From assembly GCA_046302815.1 (NCBI GenBank), contig JBKCHO010000147.1, forward strand, positions 1-23,597: a stretch of DNA of 23,597 bases, given 5' to 3'. Below, in pieces: positions 1-8,061 of this stretch (within the stretch, counting starts at the first letter, position 1; each line of letters starts with the position of its first letter). This DNA is from JALRAP01 sp046302815 (GTDB lineage: Bacteria > Bacteroidota > Bacteroidia > AKYH767-A > OLB10). The position numbers were made by a program, and so were the translations under genes. Below the pieces are notes generated by a model that did no database searches, was not told the DNA's origin, and saw only the letters and a program-made list of their open reading frames with translations.

Positions 1-173
1 AGAAACTGGTTTTGGAAATGCTCCACTTTTGCCATCAAATCCCTGGATGTGTTTCGAGAGGCAACTTCCTCTAAACGGCGACGAAAAACAGTCAGGTCAT
101 CATAATAAAAGTCGATTTTGTTAAGCCATTCGCGATGTTCGCTGTGGAGTACTTCAAGTTTCGTGGTTTGCAT
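1..173 (-). CDS. Conserved hypothetical protein, 3' end outside window
   Basis: The first 57 codons of a minus-strand gene are visible, starting at ATG 171-173 (MQTTKLEVLHSEHREWLNKI...) and open to the left edge. The visible part is charged and soluble, with a helical, heptad-like look (LEVLHSEHREWL, LTVFRRRLEEVASRN) and no signal peptide or membrane segment, so a small cytoplasmic helical protein is likely. I do not recognise a named family. It looks like the small conserved hypothetical proteins of Bacteroidota, but that is an impression from memory. It lies 99 bases downstream of the DUF2231-like gene on the same strand, so it may be the last gene of that run or have its own promoter. No clear TAnnTTTG box is seen before it. 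Confidence 0.6.
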   Translation of the reverse strand, partial: MQTTKLEVLHSEHREWLNKIDFYYDDLTVFRRRLEEVASRNTSRDLMAKVEHFQNQF

Positions 174-272
174 GTTCTTGTTGTTTGACAATACAAATGT
201 CTTTCAACCTGACCTGCCAGGACATGACAAGCGTCAACAACAAACATGATTGATATCAGTCCATTAAAAAAG

Positions 273-767
273 TCAATCTTCGTGAAGGGATTCCTCCTCG
301 CCGTAGGCTCCTGAGGCATCGGCTGAGGTGCCATGGATCTCGGGATGGCGAATGGAACCACCAGAATTGCCAGTCCTAGCCATTAAAAGGAATGAAACAA
401 CGATAAAAGCAATATTGATGGCAAGCAATATGCGATTCAGGGATTCTGACTTTCGACCTGCCAATAGGGTTCCAAGGGCAATTGCTCCTGAAACCAACAT
501 GGTCCAATAAGCCAACTCGGCCTGTTCCTCATGTTCTTCGATGGAAACTTCACTCACACCGATAATGCCCTCCACTGAATGCTCGGCTTCTTCACCTGAC
601 AAAAAAACGGGAATGGTTATGAGTGAGACAACCACCAAAGTCCAAAGGGCAGCTCTGCAAAGAATGTCCTTTTTTAGAAAATAACCGAAAAGCAAAAGGG
701 CCAATGCAAATAGTGGCCCCAGGATGGGAAAATGGTTTAACAGGAGGTGTATGTGAACTCCATTCAT
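273..767 (-). CDS. DUF2231-like four-helix membrane protein
   Basis: This is a 164-aa inner-membrane protein with four hydrophobic segments at about residues 13-31, 38-57, 86-104 and 112-131. Histidines at 5, 7 and 12 (HIHLLLNHFPILG) lie at the start of helix 1, an acidic stretch (EEHEEQAE) lies in the middle loop, and the tail carries GGSIRHPEI. The N-terminal HxHxxxxHFP pattern resembles DUF2231-type proteins, in which such histidines may bind haem or metal; that function is inference. The frame is open up to 839, but I chose ATG 765-767 because the longer form would run into TatA and adds a basic, non-hydrophobic leader. It starts 16 bases after the TatA stop, so the two are probably co-transcribed. 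The last residues are acidic (GEEESLHED). Confidence 0.75.
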   Translation of the reverse strand: MNGVHIHLLLNHFPILGPLFALALLLFGYFLKKDILCRAALWTLVVVSLITIPVFLSGEEAEHSVEGIIGVSEVSIEEHEEQAELAYWTMLVSGAIALGTLLAGRKSESLNRILLAINIAFIVVSFLLMARTGNSGGSIRHPEIHGTSADASGAYGEEESLHED

Positions 768-783
768 CGGGAAAAGAAAACGA

Positions 784-987
784 TTACTTGTTATCGATTT
801 CCTTCTTACTCTCGTCCGATGATTTTCCGCTGGAAGCATCCTTGAACTCTCGGATGCCCTTTCCTAATCCACGGGCGAGTTCCGGAATACGCTTGCCGCC
901 GAAGAACAAGAGCAATACCACCAGAATCAGAATAATCTCGGTTGCGCCTAATCCGCCTATGAATGCCAATGTGCCGCCAATTGTCAT
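784..987 (-). CDS. tatA: Twin-arginine translocase subunit TatA/E
   Basis: This 67-aa protein has the classic TatA layout: a short N-terminus, one transmembrane helix (about residues 13-30, GATEIILILVVLLLFFGGKR), an FGGKRIPELAR hinge, an amphipathic helix (GLGKGIREFKDA) and a charged, flexible tail. TatA oligomerises in the inner membrane to form the passage for folded proteins delivered by TatC. No TatC gene is in the window. The gene follows the EnvC-like gene by 46 bases and precedes the DUF2231-like gene by 16. A TATATTTC sequence in that 46-base gap is one base off the Bacteroidota -7 box, so an internal promoter is possible. Length and sequence fit the family well. TatA and TatE cannot be told apart here. 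Confidence 0.93.
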   Translation of the reverse strand: MTIGGTLAFIGGLGATEIILILVVLLLFFGGKRIPELARGLGKGIREFKDASSGKSSDESKKEIDNK

Positions 988-1033
988 GGTTGTTTGTTTT
1001 GGTTATGCAATATTAGTGAAATATAGGCAAAAG

Positions 1034-2272
1034 TCAGCCACCCGAGGCTAGCCAAGCCGACGGATCCAGCTTTTGGGTGCCTCTCCATATTTCCAAATGA
1101 ACCTCCGCTAAGCCACTCTCTGGATCGGTATATACCTTGCCAATAATTTGCTTTGTAGATACGCGGTCTCCTTTTTTCACATTAACCGTTTCTAGATTGG
1201 AATATACAGACAAGTATTCGCCGTGACGGATTATGACCGCACTGTTAGCCCCGGGTATGTTGATGACTCCCGTAACTTCACCTTCAAAAATCGCACGGGC
1301 ACGACTACCAGCTACAGACCGTATATCAACTCCATTGTTATACACCTTGACTCCCTTGAGCTCAGGGTGAGGGTGCTCACCAAATCTCTCGCTGATCCTG
1401 CCCTTTTCCACAGGCCAAGGCAATCGTCCTCGATTGTTGGAAAATCCCGTTGATAGTTTTTGAGCCTCCGGTGTGAGTGTGAATACATTTTCGGATGTTA
1501 CATTTTTCTTCCCCGATGCGGTAGCCTTCTTTTTAGCCGCTTCAATTTCCTTTCGAACCAAATTATCAATGGCCCTATCCAACTTTTTCTTTGCACGCTG
1601 CTTGTCGGCTAGTTGCTTTTTGAGTTTCTCCTCGCGCTGTTGTAAGCTGGATAGGATTTTATCTTGTTCCTTCTTATCCTTTTCAAGTGCGGTTTTCTGA
1701 TCCAGCTCCGCATCCATAAGGGACTGCTTTTCGCTCATGGTGCTTTCTAGCTGTTGCCTCTTATCGGATAATTGTTTGTGTGTTCCTGTAATGAGCTCCG
1801 CTTGCTTGCGCCTGTGTTCGCTGTATTGACGCAAATATGTAAGACGCTTGTAGGCTTGGTTGAAATCCGTAGCGGCAAAAACAAACATCAGCCGTTGATA
1901 ACTGCTCCTGTTTCGCTGAGCAAAGCGGACCATATTGGCGTACTCAACCTTGAGCTGGCTTAACCGCTTTTCCAAGCTGCTGATTTCACTGCCGGTGCGA
2001 CCTATTTGGTTTTCCAGACCATCCATTTCAATGGTGATTTCCCGAATCATCTCTTGGCGCAACCGAATCTTTTTCTTCAAAGCAGCCACTTGCTGGGATG
2101 TTAACTTTTTACTTTTGGAAGTTTCCTTAAGCTGACGATTGGTATCGTCTATCTCCCGCTGTAGCTTCTGCTTTTTTTGCTCTAACTCTTTTTTGGATTG
2201 CCCATCTGCATGCCAAGTAGCCAACAAAAGGATCATACCTAAGAAGAAAAGAAACCTACTGCATCTTCTCAT
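1034..2272 (-). CDS. EnvC-like murein hydrolase activator with degenerate M23/LytM domain
   Basis: The 412-aa protein has a signal peptide (residues 1-24, cleavage near ADGQ), a long charged coiled coil (about 26-250) and a C-terminal LytM/M23 domain (about 283-408). This is the EnvC/NlpD architecture: a periplasmic protein that activates cell-wall amidases at division. The metal site is broken. Asn312 stands where the HxxxD histidine should be (D316 is kept), Asn359 replaces the His of YxHL, and Glu390 replaces the first His of HxH (H392 is kept). A non-catalytic activator is therefore more likely than an endopeptidase. Its start overlaps the DUF4292 gene by 17 bases, implying coupled translation. 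The amidase partner is not in the window. Confidence 0.88.
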   Translation of the reverse strand: MRRCSRFLFFLGMILLLATWHADGQSKKELEQKKQKLQREIDDTNRQLKETSKSKKLTSQQVAALKKKIRLRQEMIREITIEMDGLENQIGRTGSEISSLEKRLSQLKVEYANMVRFAQRNRSSYQRLMFVFAATDFNQAYKRLTYLRQYSEHRRKQAELITGTHKQLSDKRQQLESTMSEKQSLMDAELDQKTALEKDKKEQDKILSSLQQREEKLKKQLADKQRAKKKLDRAIDNLVRKEIEAAKKKATASGKKNVTSENVFTLTPEAQKLSTGFSNNRGRLPWPVEKGRISERFGEHPHPELKGVKVYNNGVDIRSVAGSRARAIFEGEVTGVINIPGANSAVIIRHGEYLSVYSNLETVNVKKGDRVSTKQIIGKVYTDPESGLAEVHLEIWRGTQKLDPSAWLASGG

Positions 2273-3095
2273 AGCCTTGTGGTATTGTGAATGGAAATTC
2301 CAAATCAGTATTTACCGATATTCGACTGTATTCAATATCGATGCGTATTTGTTGACCAGATTTCACCAGGGTTGAGGAACGGAAAGGAAAAAGTCCCCCA
2401 TCGGTAGTTCTGAAATCATAATATTCTGTGAGCAATGATTTCTGAACTCTTAAATCCTCTATGCTTAGCTTCATCACCCTATAAGTGCTGTCTTCTACCC
2501 ACACATCCTGAACAACAGGCTTGGTGATATCCACATCCTCCAATGATCGTTTTAGTTTCCTTTTGCTCATAGTGGAGAGAATATAGCAGCTATCTTCCAC
2601 ATAAACCGAATTGAACTTGTTCTTTTTATAAGCAAACAGATTTCCCGTCAGAATTCCTTGTAAGATTTCATAGTCGAGATTAACATCTAACAGCTGGCTC
2701 AAAAACTGAAAGTCGGTGATGGAATACCTGTTGTTAAGTCGATCAAGGAACTTTACCGAGTCCTTGCTGATTAATAACCGAGCAACTTCAATACCAAGTA
2801 AAGGTGAAACGGAAATCCAAATCATGCTGTCGGTGTGCATACGCATGGTGATATTGAACGAGCCTTCCTGTTGACCTCCTTCGGTCTTTACCGAGGCTTT
2901 GGCACTGATGGTTCCCGCCTTGAAAGCATTCTGCCGTATTAGCTGTTGCAAATCGGGGGCAGAGCGATCCTCCACTTTCTTGGGGTCCTTGATTTTGGGT
3001 TCACCCGCTTTTTGCACAACCTTGCATGATGACATCCAAAGCATTGCTAAAAGAATGGGCAACACCCGAACAGTATGAGTAAACCTCTCACTCAT
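2256..3095 (-). CDS. DUF4292 family lipoprotein
   Basis: This 279-aa protein has a lipoprotein signal with lipobox MSSC and lipidated Cys24. The mature part alternates short beta strands with amphipathic character (GTISAKASVKTE, SFNITMRMHTDSMIWISVSP, DSVKFLDRLNNRYSITDFQF), the pattern of DUF4292 proteins of Bacteroidota. These are thought to adopt a LolA/LolB-like half-barrel, which suggests binding or transfer of a lipid or lipoprotein at the envelope, but no function is proven. It overlaps the TPR lipoprotein gene by 8 bases upstream and the EnvC-like gene by 17 bases downstream. The start ATG 3093-3095 gives a normal n-region (MSERFTHTVR) and hydrophobic core. The family call is confident; the role is unknown. 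Confidence 0.85.
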   Translation of the reverse strand: MSERFTHTVRVLPILLAMLWMSSCKVVQKAGEPKIKDPKKVEDRSAPDLQQLIRQNAFKAGTISAKASVKTEGGQQEGSFNITMRMHTDSMIWISVSPLLGIEVARLLISKDSVKFLDRLNNRYSITDFQFLSQLLDVNLDYEILQGILTGNLFAYKKNKFNSVYVEDSCYILSTMSKRKLKRSLEDVDITKPVVQDVWVEDSTYRVMKLSIEDLRVQKSLLTEYYDFRTTDGGLFPFRSSTLVKSGQQIRIDIEYSRISVNTDLEFPFTIPQGYEKMQ

Positions 3096-4860
3096 AGAGT
3101 TGCTTGTCTGCTAACTTTTTTTCCAATAGGTCGGAATAGTCACCCGCCTCCTTGGCCCTTTTCCAGTAATCAAAGGCTACATCTTTTTCGCCTAGTTTAA
3201 ACAGCGTATCGCCCATATGTTCCAAAATGGTTCCGTTGGCAGACCCTCCGTTATCCAATGCCTTTTGTAACCAGATTTTTGCATCCTGGTATCGTCCCAT
3301 CACATACAATATCCAACCATAAGTGTCTTCATAGGAGGGCTCGCCCGGTCTAAGTTCATTACATCTCTTGGACATCTTTTCTGCCAGCTCAAGCTTTTCC
3401 TTGCGCAATGACAAATAATAGCTGTAGTTGTTTAAGACTAGAGGGTCATTTGGCTCTATTCCCAATGCCTTTTCATAGTATTCATCCGACTTATCATGCT
3501 CCTTCAGGTTATGATAATTATCGGCAAGGCGGGTGTAGAATTGCAACAGCTGGTAGTTGTTGTCTACAACAAGTTTGCTTCCCAAGACCAAGGACTTAAC
3601 AGCCTCCTTGTGATTCTTTTTTATGGTTAAAGCGGTTCCTTTGAAAAGATAGAAAACCGACTGCTCAGGAAAAAGCACCAAGGCGCTATCGGAATACTGG
3701 AGCATGGCATCTATATCGTTAAGCTCAGAATAACAAATCAACAGTTGCTGCCAAACCGTCAAGTTGTTCGGATCTATTTCCAATGATTTCTCATATTGGA
3801 TTTGAGCATCTGGGAACTTCTCCGACATGGCTAAAAAATCGCCGTATATGGCCAATGAAATGGCATCGTCTGGGTGCGTTTGAGCCAGAATGGATGTGAG
3901 TTGAAGCCCTTGGTCCAACATATCTGGATTGCCTTGGAGCAATGGCATGTAGGAGGTAATGATTTGCATCTTCAAATCATGATCCAATTCGTTGCTGCCA
4001 AAAGCAAGCTTGAGGTTATCGAAAGACTTTTCATATTGGCTAATGCTCCTGTAGTAACCGGCTAATGCCAGATAGACATAAGGATTATCAGCATCTATAG
4101 CCTTCATCCGGTCAATGGTCTCCAGCGTTTTTTCAGGCATGCTGTTGGCCTGATACAATTCCACTAGCATGGAATAGTGGCGTATGTTATTGGGATCTGA
4201 TGCGATAAGCTTTTCAACTTCTGCAGCTGCCTTGTCTGTTTTGCCCAAGCGCAGCCATAAGCGCTCCTTCTCCATGGTTAATTCGGGAGATGTTCCAACC
4301 GACTTCTCCACATCATCATAAACCTTGATCGCATCTTGCAACTTACCGTTTGTTATTAACGCTGCAGCATAGTCCAAAGCATAGTCCATATTGGAGGGAT
4401 GCTCTTTGAAAAGCTTTGCGAACTCGGCCTCGCCATCCTTGAACATCTTTGCATCCATGTACAATTCGGCAAGCAGTAGCCTGTACCATTCATTGGTAGG
4501 GTCCAATTGTGTGGCACCGGAAGCGAAAAAAACACCATCGATGAACTTGTCTTGCGATTGATAAATTTTCGCAATCTCATACATCGAGGCGTGATTCTTT
4601 CCATCCAGTCGGATACATTGTCCATATAACTCCAATGCCTTGTCTTTGTTTCCAACCGAACGCTCTTTGGTGGCATTCATGAACATGAACTTGAGCGTGG
4701 TGCGTTGTTCTTCGGTGAGCTCACTATTGCCTCCTTTCTCTTTTGCGCTGTCTTTGGACGGAGATTGCTTGGTTGCCGTGCAAGAAGTCAACAACAGGAC
4801 TGCCATTGAAGTTAGCAGCCAAAAATTAGAGCAATAGAGATTTAGAAAACGCTTTTTCAA
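3088..4860 (-). CDS. Tetratricopeptide-repeat lipoprotein
   Basis: The 590-aa protein begins with KKR, a hydrophobic core and a lipobox LTSC with Cys27. From about residue 53 to 570 it is a chain of TPR-like helix pairs, for example DKALELYGQCIRLDGKN (73-89), YEKSLEIDPNN (356-366), YYEKALGIEPNDP (461-473) and YQDAKIWLQKALDNG (524-538). It is likely a periplasm-facing scaffold anchored in the inner or outer membrane. The start is TTG at 4858-4860. Its first four bases overlap the nucleotidyltransferase stop as TTGA, and the KKR signal n-region supports this start over Met19, which would leave a very short signal. It sits between a nucleotidyltransferase and a DUF4292 lipoprotein, so I infer a role in envelope assembly; the partner is unknown. 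Confidence 0.87.
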   Translation of the reverse strand: MKKRFLNLYCSNFWLLTSMAVLLLTSCTATKQSPSKDSAKEKGGNSELTEEQRTTLKFMFMNATKERSVGNKDKALELYGQCIRLDGKNHASMYEIAKIYQSQDKFIDGVFFASGATQLDPTNEWYRLLLAELYMDAKMFKDGEAEFAKLFKEHPSNMDYALDYAAALITNGKLQDAIKVYDDVEKSVGTSPELTMEKERLWLRLGKTDKAAAEVEKLIASDPNNIRHYSMLVELYQANSMPEKTLETIDRMKAIDADNPYVYLALAGYYRSISQYEKSFDNLKLAFGSNELDHDLKMQIITSYMPLLQGNPDMLDQGLQLTSILAQTHPDDAISLAIYGDFLAMSEKFPDAQIQYEKSLEIDPNNLTVWQQLLICYSELNDIDAMLQYSDSALVLFPEQSVFYLFKGTALTIKKNHKEAVKSLVLGSKLVVDNNYQLLQFYTRLADNYHNLKEHDKSDEYYEKALGIEPNDPLVLNNYSYYLSLRKEKLELAEKMSKRCNELRPGEPSYEDTYGWILYVMGRYQDAKIWLQKALDNGGSANGTILEHMGDTLFKLGEKDVAFDYWKRAKEAGDYSDLLEKKLADKQLYE

Positions 4861-5867
4861 TCTGTGGAGGTTGTGTAGTCGCCAATGCTAAGGTCACGCA
4901 TAGTACCATTAAGAGTGACATGGTTTCCGATCATGGAGCCTGCAATGCACTGTGAGGATATCTTGGTGGAGTTTTGTACTATACTATTTCGGATGATAGA
5001 ATCGGTAACAACCGTTCCTGCTCCGATAGAAGCATGAGGACCTATAACCGAATTCGAGATTTTCACATCCTTGCCAATATAACATGGTTCAACGATGACT
5101 GAATCCACTATATTGCCCGGATCGGTGAGATTGCACGCAGCTCCTGTCTTGATTTCAAGCACACGACTGTTTGTGTGCACCGTGGCATCCTTGTTTCCAC
5201 AATCAAGCCATTCTTGAACCGTGGCAGCGTGAAGCTTTTTCCCTTTGGTCTTCATGTTCTCCAAAGCGTTGGTGATCTGGTACTCTCCCTTATCGCGAAT
5301 ATTGTTGTCCAACAAATATTGTAACTCGCTACGCAAGTAGTCGCCATCTTTGAAGTAATAAATTCCTATGATAGCCAAGTCGGATACGAATGTTTGAGGC
5401 TTCTCAACGAAGTCGGTTATCACGCCGGAGTTATCGAGTTTGACTACCCCGAACATGCGTGGATCATCTATCTTACTCACCCAGATTGTGCCATCACTTT
5501 CGGGATTGTCCTGGATTTTTTCGGTTTTGAACAGGGTGTCTGCGAAAGCGATTACCACCTTTCCTGTAAGCGCAGGTTTGGCGCACATAATTGCGTGCGC
5601 AGTACCAAGAGCCTCTTCCTGGTAATAGATACTTCCCTTGGCACCTTGAGCTTCTGCAATCTGAATCAAGTTCCTCTCTACTTCTTCTCCGAAGTGCCCT
5701 ATTACAAAAGCGATTTCATCGACTTTCTCATGACACACCTTGGTGATATCCTCCACCAAGTGTTGAACGATTGGCTTGCCAGCTACGGGTATGAGCGGCT
5801 TTGGAATTGAAAGCGTGTGGGGGCGCATCCTTTTGCCCATCCCAGCCATCGGCACTATTATCTTCAT
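4857..5867 (-). CDS. Sugar-1-phosphate nucleotidyltransferase with left-handed beta-helix tail
   Basis: This 336-aa cytoplasmic enzyme transfers a nucleotide from an NTP to a sugar-1-phosphate to make an NDP-sugar for cell-surface glycans. The N-terminal half is a nucleotidyltransferase fold: the signature GMGKRMRPHT with PKP (residues 9-24), EALGTAHAI (85-93), the metal-binding Asp110 in FADTLF, and FVEKP. The C-terminal part (about 250-330) has hexapeptide-like repeats (IVEPCYIGKDVKISNSVIG) typical of a left-handed beta helix. The exact sugar cannot be read from the sequence: glucose-1-P thymidylyl-, mannose-1-P guanylyl- and related enzymes share this form. It is the first gene of the overlapping run that follows, with a TACCTTTG promoter element 23 bases before its ATG. 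Confidence 0.85.
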   Translation of the reverse strand: MKIIVPMAGMGKRMRPHTLSIPKPLIPVAGKPIVQHLVEDITKVCHEKVDEIAFVIGHFGEEVERNLIQIAEAQGAKGSIYYQEEALGTAHAIMCAKPALTGKVVIAFADTLFKTEKIQDNPESDGTIWVSKIDDPRMFGVVKLDNSGVITDFVEKPQTFVSDLAIIGIYYFKDGDYLRSELQYLLDNNIRDKGEYQITNALENMKTKGKKLHAATVQEWLDCGNKDATVHTNSRVLEIKTGAACNLTDPGNIVDSVIVEPCYIGKDVKISNSVIGPHASIGAGTVVTDSIIRNSIVQNSTKISSQCIAGSMIGNHVTLNGTMRDLSIGDYTTSTD

Positions 5868-5889
5868 AAACAGCTGTTTGAATAGTTTA

Positions 5890-5897
5890 CAAAGGTA
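5890..5897 (-). promoter_or_regulatory. -7 promoter element (TACCTTTG) before the nucleotidyltransferase gene
   Basis: On the minus strand TACCTTTG matches the Bacteroidota -7 consensus TAnnTTTG exactly and lies 22 bases upstream of the ATG at 5867. No good TTTG/TTG box was found at the usual 18-22 base distance, so only the -7 element is claimed. It would drive the nucleotidyltransferase-TPR-DUF4292-EnvC-like-TatA run. Confidence 0.5.
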
Positions 5898-5905
5898 CTA
5901 AAATA

Positions 5906-5923
5906 GGGTCGGCTTTGCGACCC
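5906..5923 (-). terminator. Possible terminator hairpin after dut
   Basis: GGGTCG-GCTTTG-CGACCC forms a 6-bp GC-rich stem with a 6-base loop. On the minus strand it is followed by TATTTTAG, a weak U tract. It lies about 120 bases past the dut stop and just upstream of the next promoter element, so it could end the flippase-dut transcript. The remainder of the 5868-6040 gap shows nothing else I can support. Confidence 0.35.
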
Positions 5924-6040
5924 CAAGACTAATGCTAAAAACCAACCTTGTTATGACGCATCAATTTGTTTATCAATGTTTTATAATACGGTTAGGATGG
6001 TTATAAACGGACTATTAAAGTGTGCGTTGGAACGATGTAT

Positions 6041-6478
6041 TTATTTTCCAGTGCTACCAAAACCTCCAGCGCCACGCAGGGTGTCATCCAAAGCATCCAC
6101 TTCCAACCATTCAACTTGAGCGTGCGAAGACACGACCATTTGCGCGATGCGTTCGCCGTGATTTATAGTGAAAGGTTGTGAGGAGAGATTTACCAAAAGC
6201 ACCTTTACTTCACCCCTGTAGTCGGCGTCAATAGTCCCTGGAGCGTTTAAGACCGTGATGCCATGTTTAAATGCCAAGCCGCTTCGAGGCCTAATCTGCG
6301 CCTCAAAACCAAACGGCAATTCAACAAACAATCCGGTGGGAACCAAGGTGCGTTGTAAGGGCTCCAAAATCAAAGGTGTTTCGAGAACTGCCTTCAAATC
6401 CATGCCTGCGGCACCATGGGTTTCATATGCGGGATGTGAGTGTCCCGAGCGATTGACGATTTTAACTTTAGTTTTCAT
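6041..6478 (-). CDS. dut: dUTP diphosphatase
   Basis: This 145-aa trimeric-type dUTPase hydrolyses dUTP to dUMP and pyrophosphate, which keeps uracil out of DNA and supplies dUMP for thymidylate synthesis. All five family motifs are visible in order: GAAGMDLKA (22-30), PRSGLAFKHGI (64-74), NAPGTIDADYRGEV (78-91), GERIAQMVV (108-116) and the C-terminal RGAGGFGSTG (135-144), which closes over the active site. The length is normal for the family. The gene starts at ATG 6476-6478, ten bases after the flippase stop, so the two are probably co-transcribed. Its association with cell-envelope genes is positional and recurs in Bacteroidota as far as I recall; no functional link is implied. Confidence 0.97.
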   Translation of the reverse strand: MKTKVKIVNRSGHSHPAYETHGAAGMDLKAVLETPLILEPLQRTLVPTGLFVELPFGFEAQIRPRSGLAFKHGITVLNAPGTIDADYRGEVKVLLVNLSSQPFTINHGERIAQMVVSSHAQVEWLEVDALDDTLRGAGGFGSTGK

Positions 6479-6488
6479 GAATTGATTT

Positions 6489-7982
6489 TCATTGTTTGGG
6501 TTGAATTACCGGCGGCCTTTCCCACTTGCCCATCAACAATAGGAATGAGGTAAAGCATGCGGTGTTGAAAACCAAACGCAGTGCAGTGGAAGGGTCGATC
6601 CAAGATTTGAATAATTCAGATAAGGCATAAAAAGCCAATGCTATTGCTATGTAAAAGAGTAAGCGCCCGGTTTGGTAAGGCACAGGATACTTGATTTGGC
6701 CAATCACATATGAAAGCACCATCATTCCCGCATAACATCCCAATGTGGCCCAAGCGGCACCCATATATCCCATCGCTGGAACAAGCAAAATGTTTAACCC
6801 AATGGTAATAATTGCACCGAACACGGTAAAGAAAAGGCCGAAAGATGTTTTGCCTGTCATTTTATACCACATGCCCAGATTGAAGAAAATTCCCAAGCAC
6901 ATGTTGGCGAGCAAAAGTATCGGAACCACTCCCAATCCAACTCTGTAGGGTTCCCCTATGAAATACTTGAACAAATCGATGTACATCATCACCCCCAGGA
7001 AAACAATAGTGCAAGTGATGGTGAAATATTTAGTCACTTTAGCGTAGGTTTCTTTCGCATCCTCCTTTCCAAATTGGTTAAAGAAAAAAGGTTCGGCCGA
7101 ATAGCGAAAGGCTTGAATGAAAAGAGTCATTATAACAGACAGCTTGTAACACGCACCATATATTCCAAGCTGAACCATGGCTTCCTCCTTGTCGGTTATC
7201 AAATGGCGAATCAGTGCCCGGTCCAGCGTTTCATTGATCATTCCTGCAAGACCTGCAAAAAGAAGTGGTATGGCATATGTCATTTGCTCACGCCACAATT
7301 GAAAATCGAAGTCAATGAACCGGAATCTCATCCTGCCAGCCATCAGCAAACAGGTGGCAGCGCTTGCGAATAAATTGGCCAGAAACACATATCCCGCCCC
7401 GACGGCCGGATTGTATAACCATTGGGAAAGCTCAAGAAGCAATCCGCTTTCTTTCCTGCTCCATACCGGAAGGATTACGAAGAAAAGCAAATTGAAAAAA
7501 ATATTCACAGAGATGCCGAACAACTTCAGGAATGCAAACCGCTTCGCTTTGCCTTCTTGCCGAAGCTTGGCAAAAGGCACTGCCGTGAGAGTATCTAAAC
7601 CAATCACCATTGCCATATATGTCATATACTCAGGGTGCTCCTGGTAATTGAGCATTTCGGCAAAAGAGCCACTAAACAGAATGATAGATCCGCAAAACAC
7701 TATGGTTGATACAGCCAGCGAGGCCATGCCCGTAGCAAAAACACTTTTTGTTCGTTCGGGATATTTTCTAGTGAAATGGAAAAAAGCCGTTTCCATTCCA
7801 TAGGTGAAAATGATGGCTAGAAAAGAGATATAAGCGTATATCTCGGTTACAGCCCCATACTCTCCCGGATTGGTGAACACATGGGTGTGAAGCGGAACAA
7901 GCAGGTAATTCAAAAAACGACCAACGATGCTGCTCAATCCGTAGATCGCCGATTCGCCAGCTAGTTTTTTCAGGAGACCCAA
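6489..7982 (-). CDS. Wzx-like oligosaccharide flippase (MOP superfamily)
   Basis: The 497-aa polytopic inner-membrane protein has about 12-14 hydrophobic segments and opens with the family-like GLLKKLAGESAIYGLSSIVG, followed by FLNYLLVPLHTHVF. This is the MOP/MATE fold of polysaccharide exporters, which flip lipid-linked oligosaccharide from the cytoplasmic to the periplasmic leaflet. The start is TTG at 7980-7982: an in-frame TAG lies five codons further upstream, no ATG or GTG lies between, and the conserved N-terminal helix begins right after the TTG. Substrate specificity cannot be read. With the nucleotidyltransferase nearby, a surface-glycan (LPS O-unit or capsule-like) role is plausible, but no glycosyltransferases are in the window. 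It could also act in another lipid-linked sugar pathway. Confidence 0.88.
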   Translation of the reverse strand: MGLLKKLAGESAIYGLSSIVGRFLNYLLVPLHTHVFTNPGEYGAVTEIYAYISFLAIIFTYGMETAFFHFTRKYPERTKSVFATGMASLAVSTIVFCGSIILFSGSFAEMLNYQEHPEYMTYMAMVIGLDTLTAVPFAKLRQEGKAKRFAFLKLFGISVNIFFNLLFFVILPVWSRKESGLLLELSQWLYNPAVGAGYVFLANLFASAATCLLMAGRMRFRFIDFDFQLWREQMTYAIPLLFAGLAGMINETLDRALIRHLITDKEEAMVQLGIYGACYKLSVIMTLFIQAFRYSAEPFFFNQFGKEDAKETYAKVTKYFTITCTIVFLGVMMYIDLFKYFIGEPYRVGLGVVPILLLANMCLGIFFNLGMWYKMTGKTSFGLFFTVFGAIITIGLNILLVPAMGYMGAAWATLGCYAGMMVLSYVIGQIKYPVPYQTGRLLFYIAIALAFYALSELFKSWIDPSTALRLVFNTACFTSFLLLMGKWERPPVIQPKQ

Positions 7983-8061
7983 TGCTTTTGGTATCTATGA
8001 GATTGTAAAAACAATTACCATGAAAAAATATTGTATACGATATTAAACCCGCTCCAACGAC

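Noticed and set aside
92..361. Open minus-strand frame overlapping the end of the DUF2231-like gene
   Set aside because: It overlaps two better genes in other frames, has no recognisable domain, and its composition is not protein-like.
8024..8044. AT-rich inverted repeat (AATAT...ATATT) followed by T run after the flippase start, as terminator of an unseen gene
   Set aside because: The stem has only five A-T pairs, and no gene needs termination there in that direction; likely chance in an AT-rich gap.
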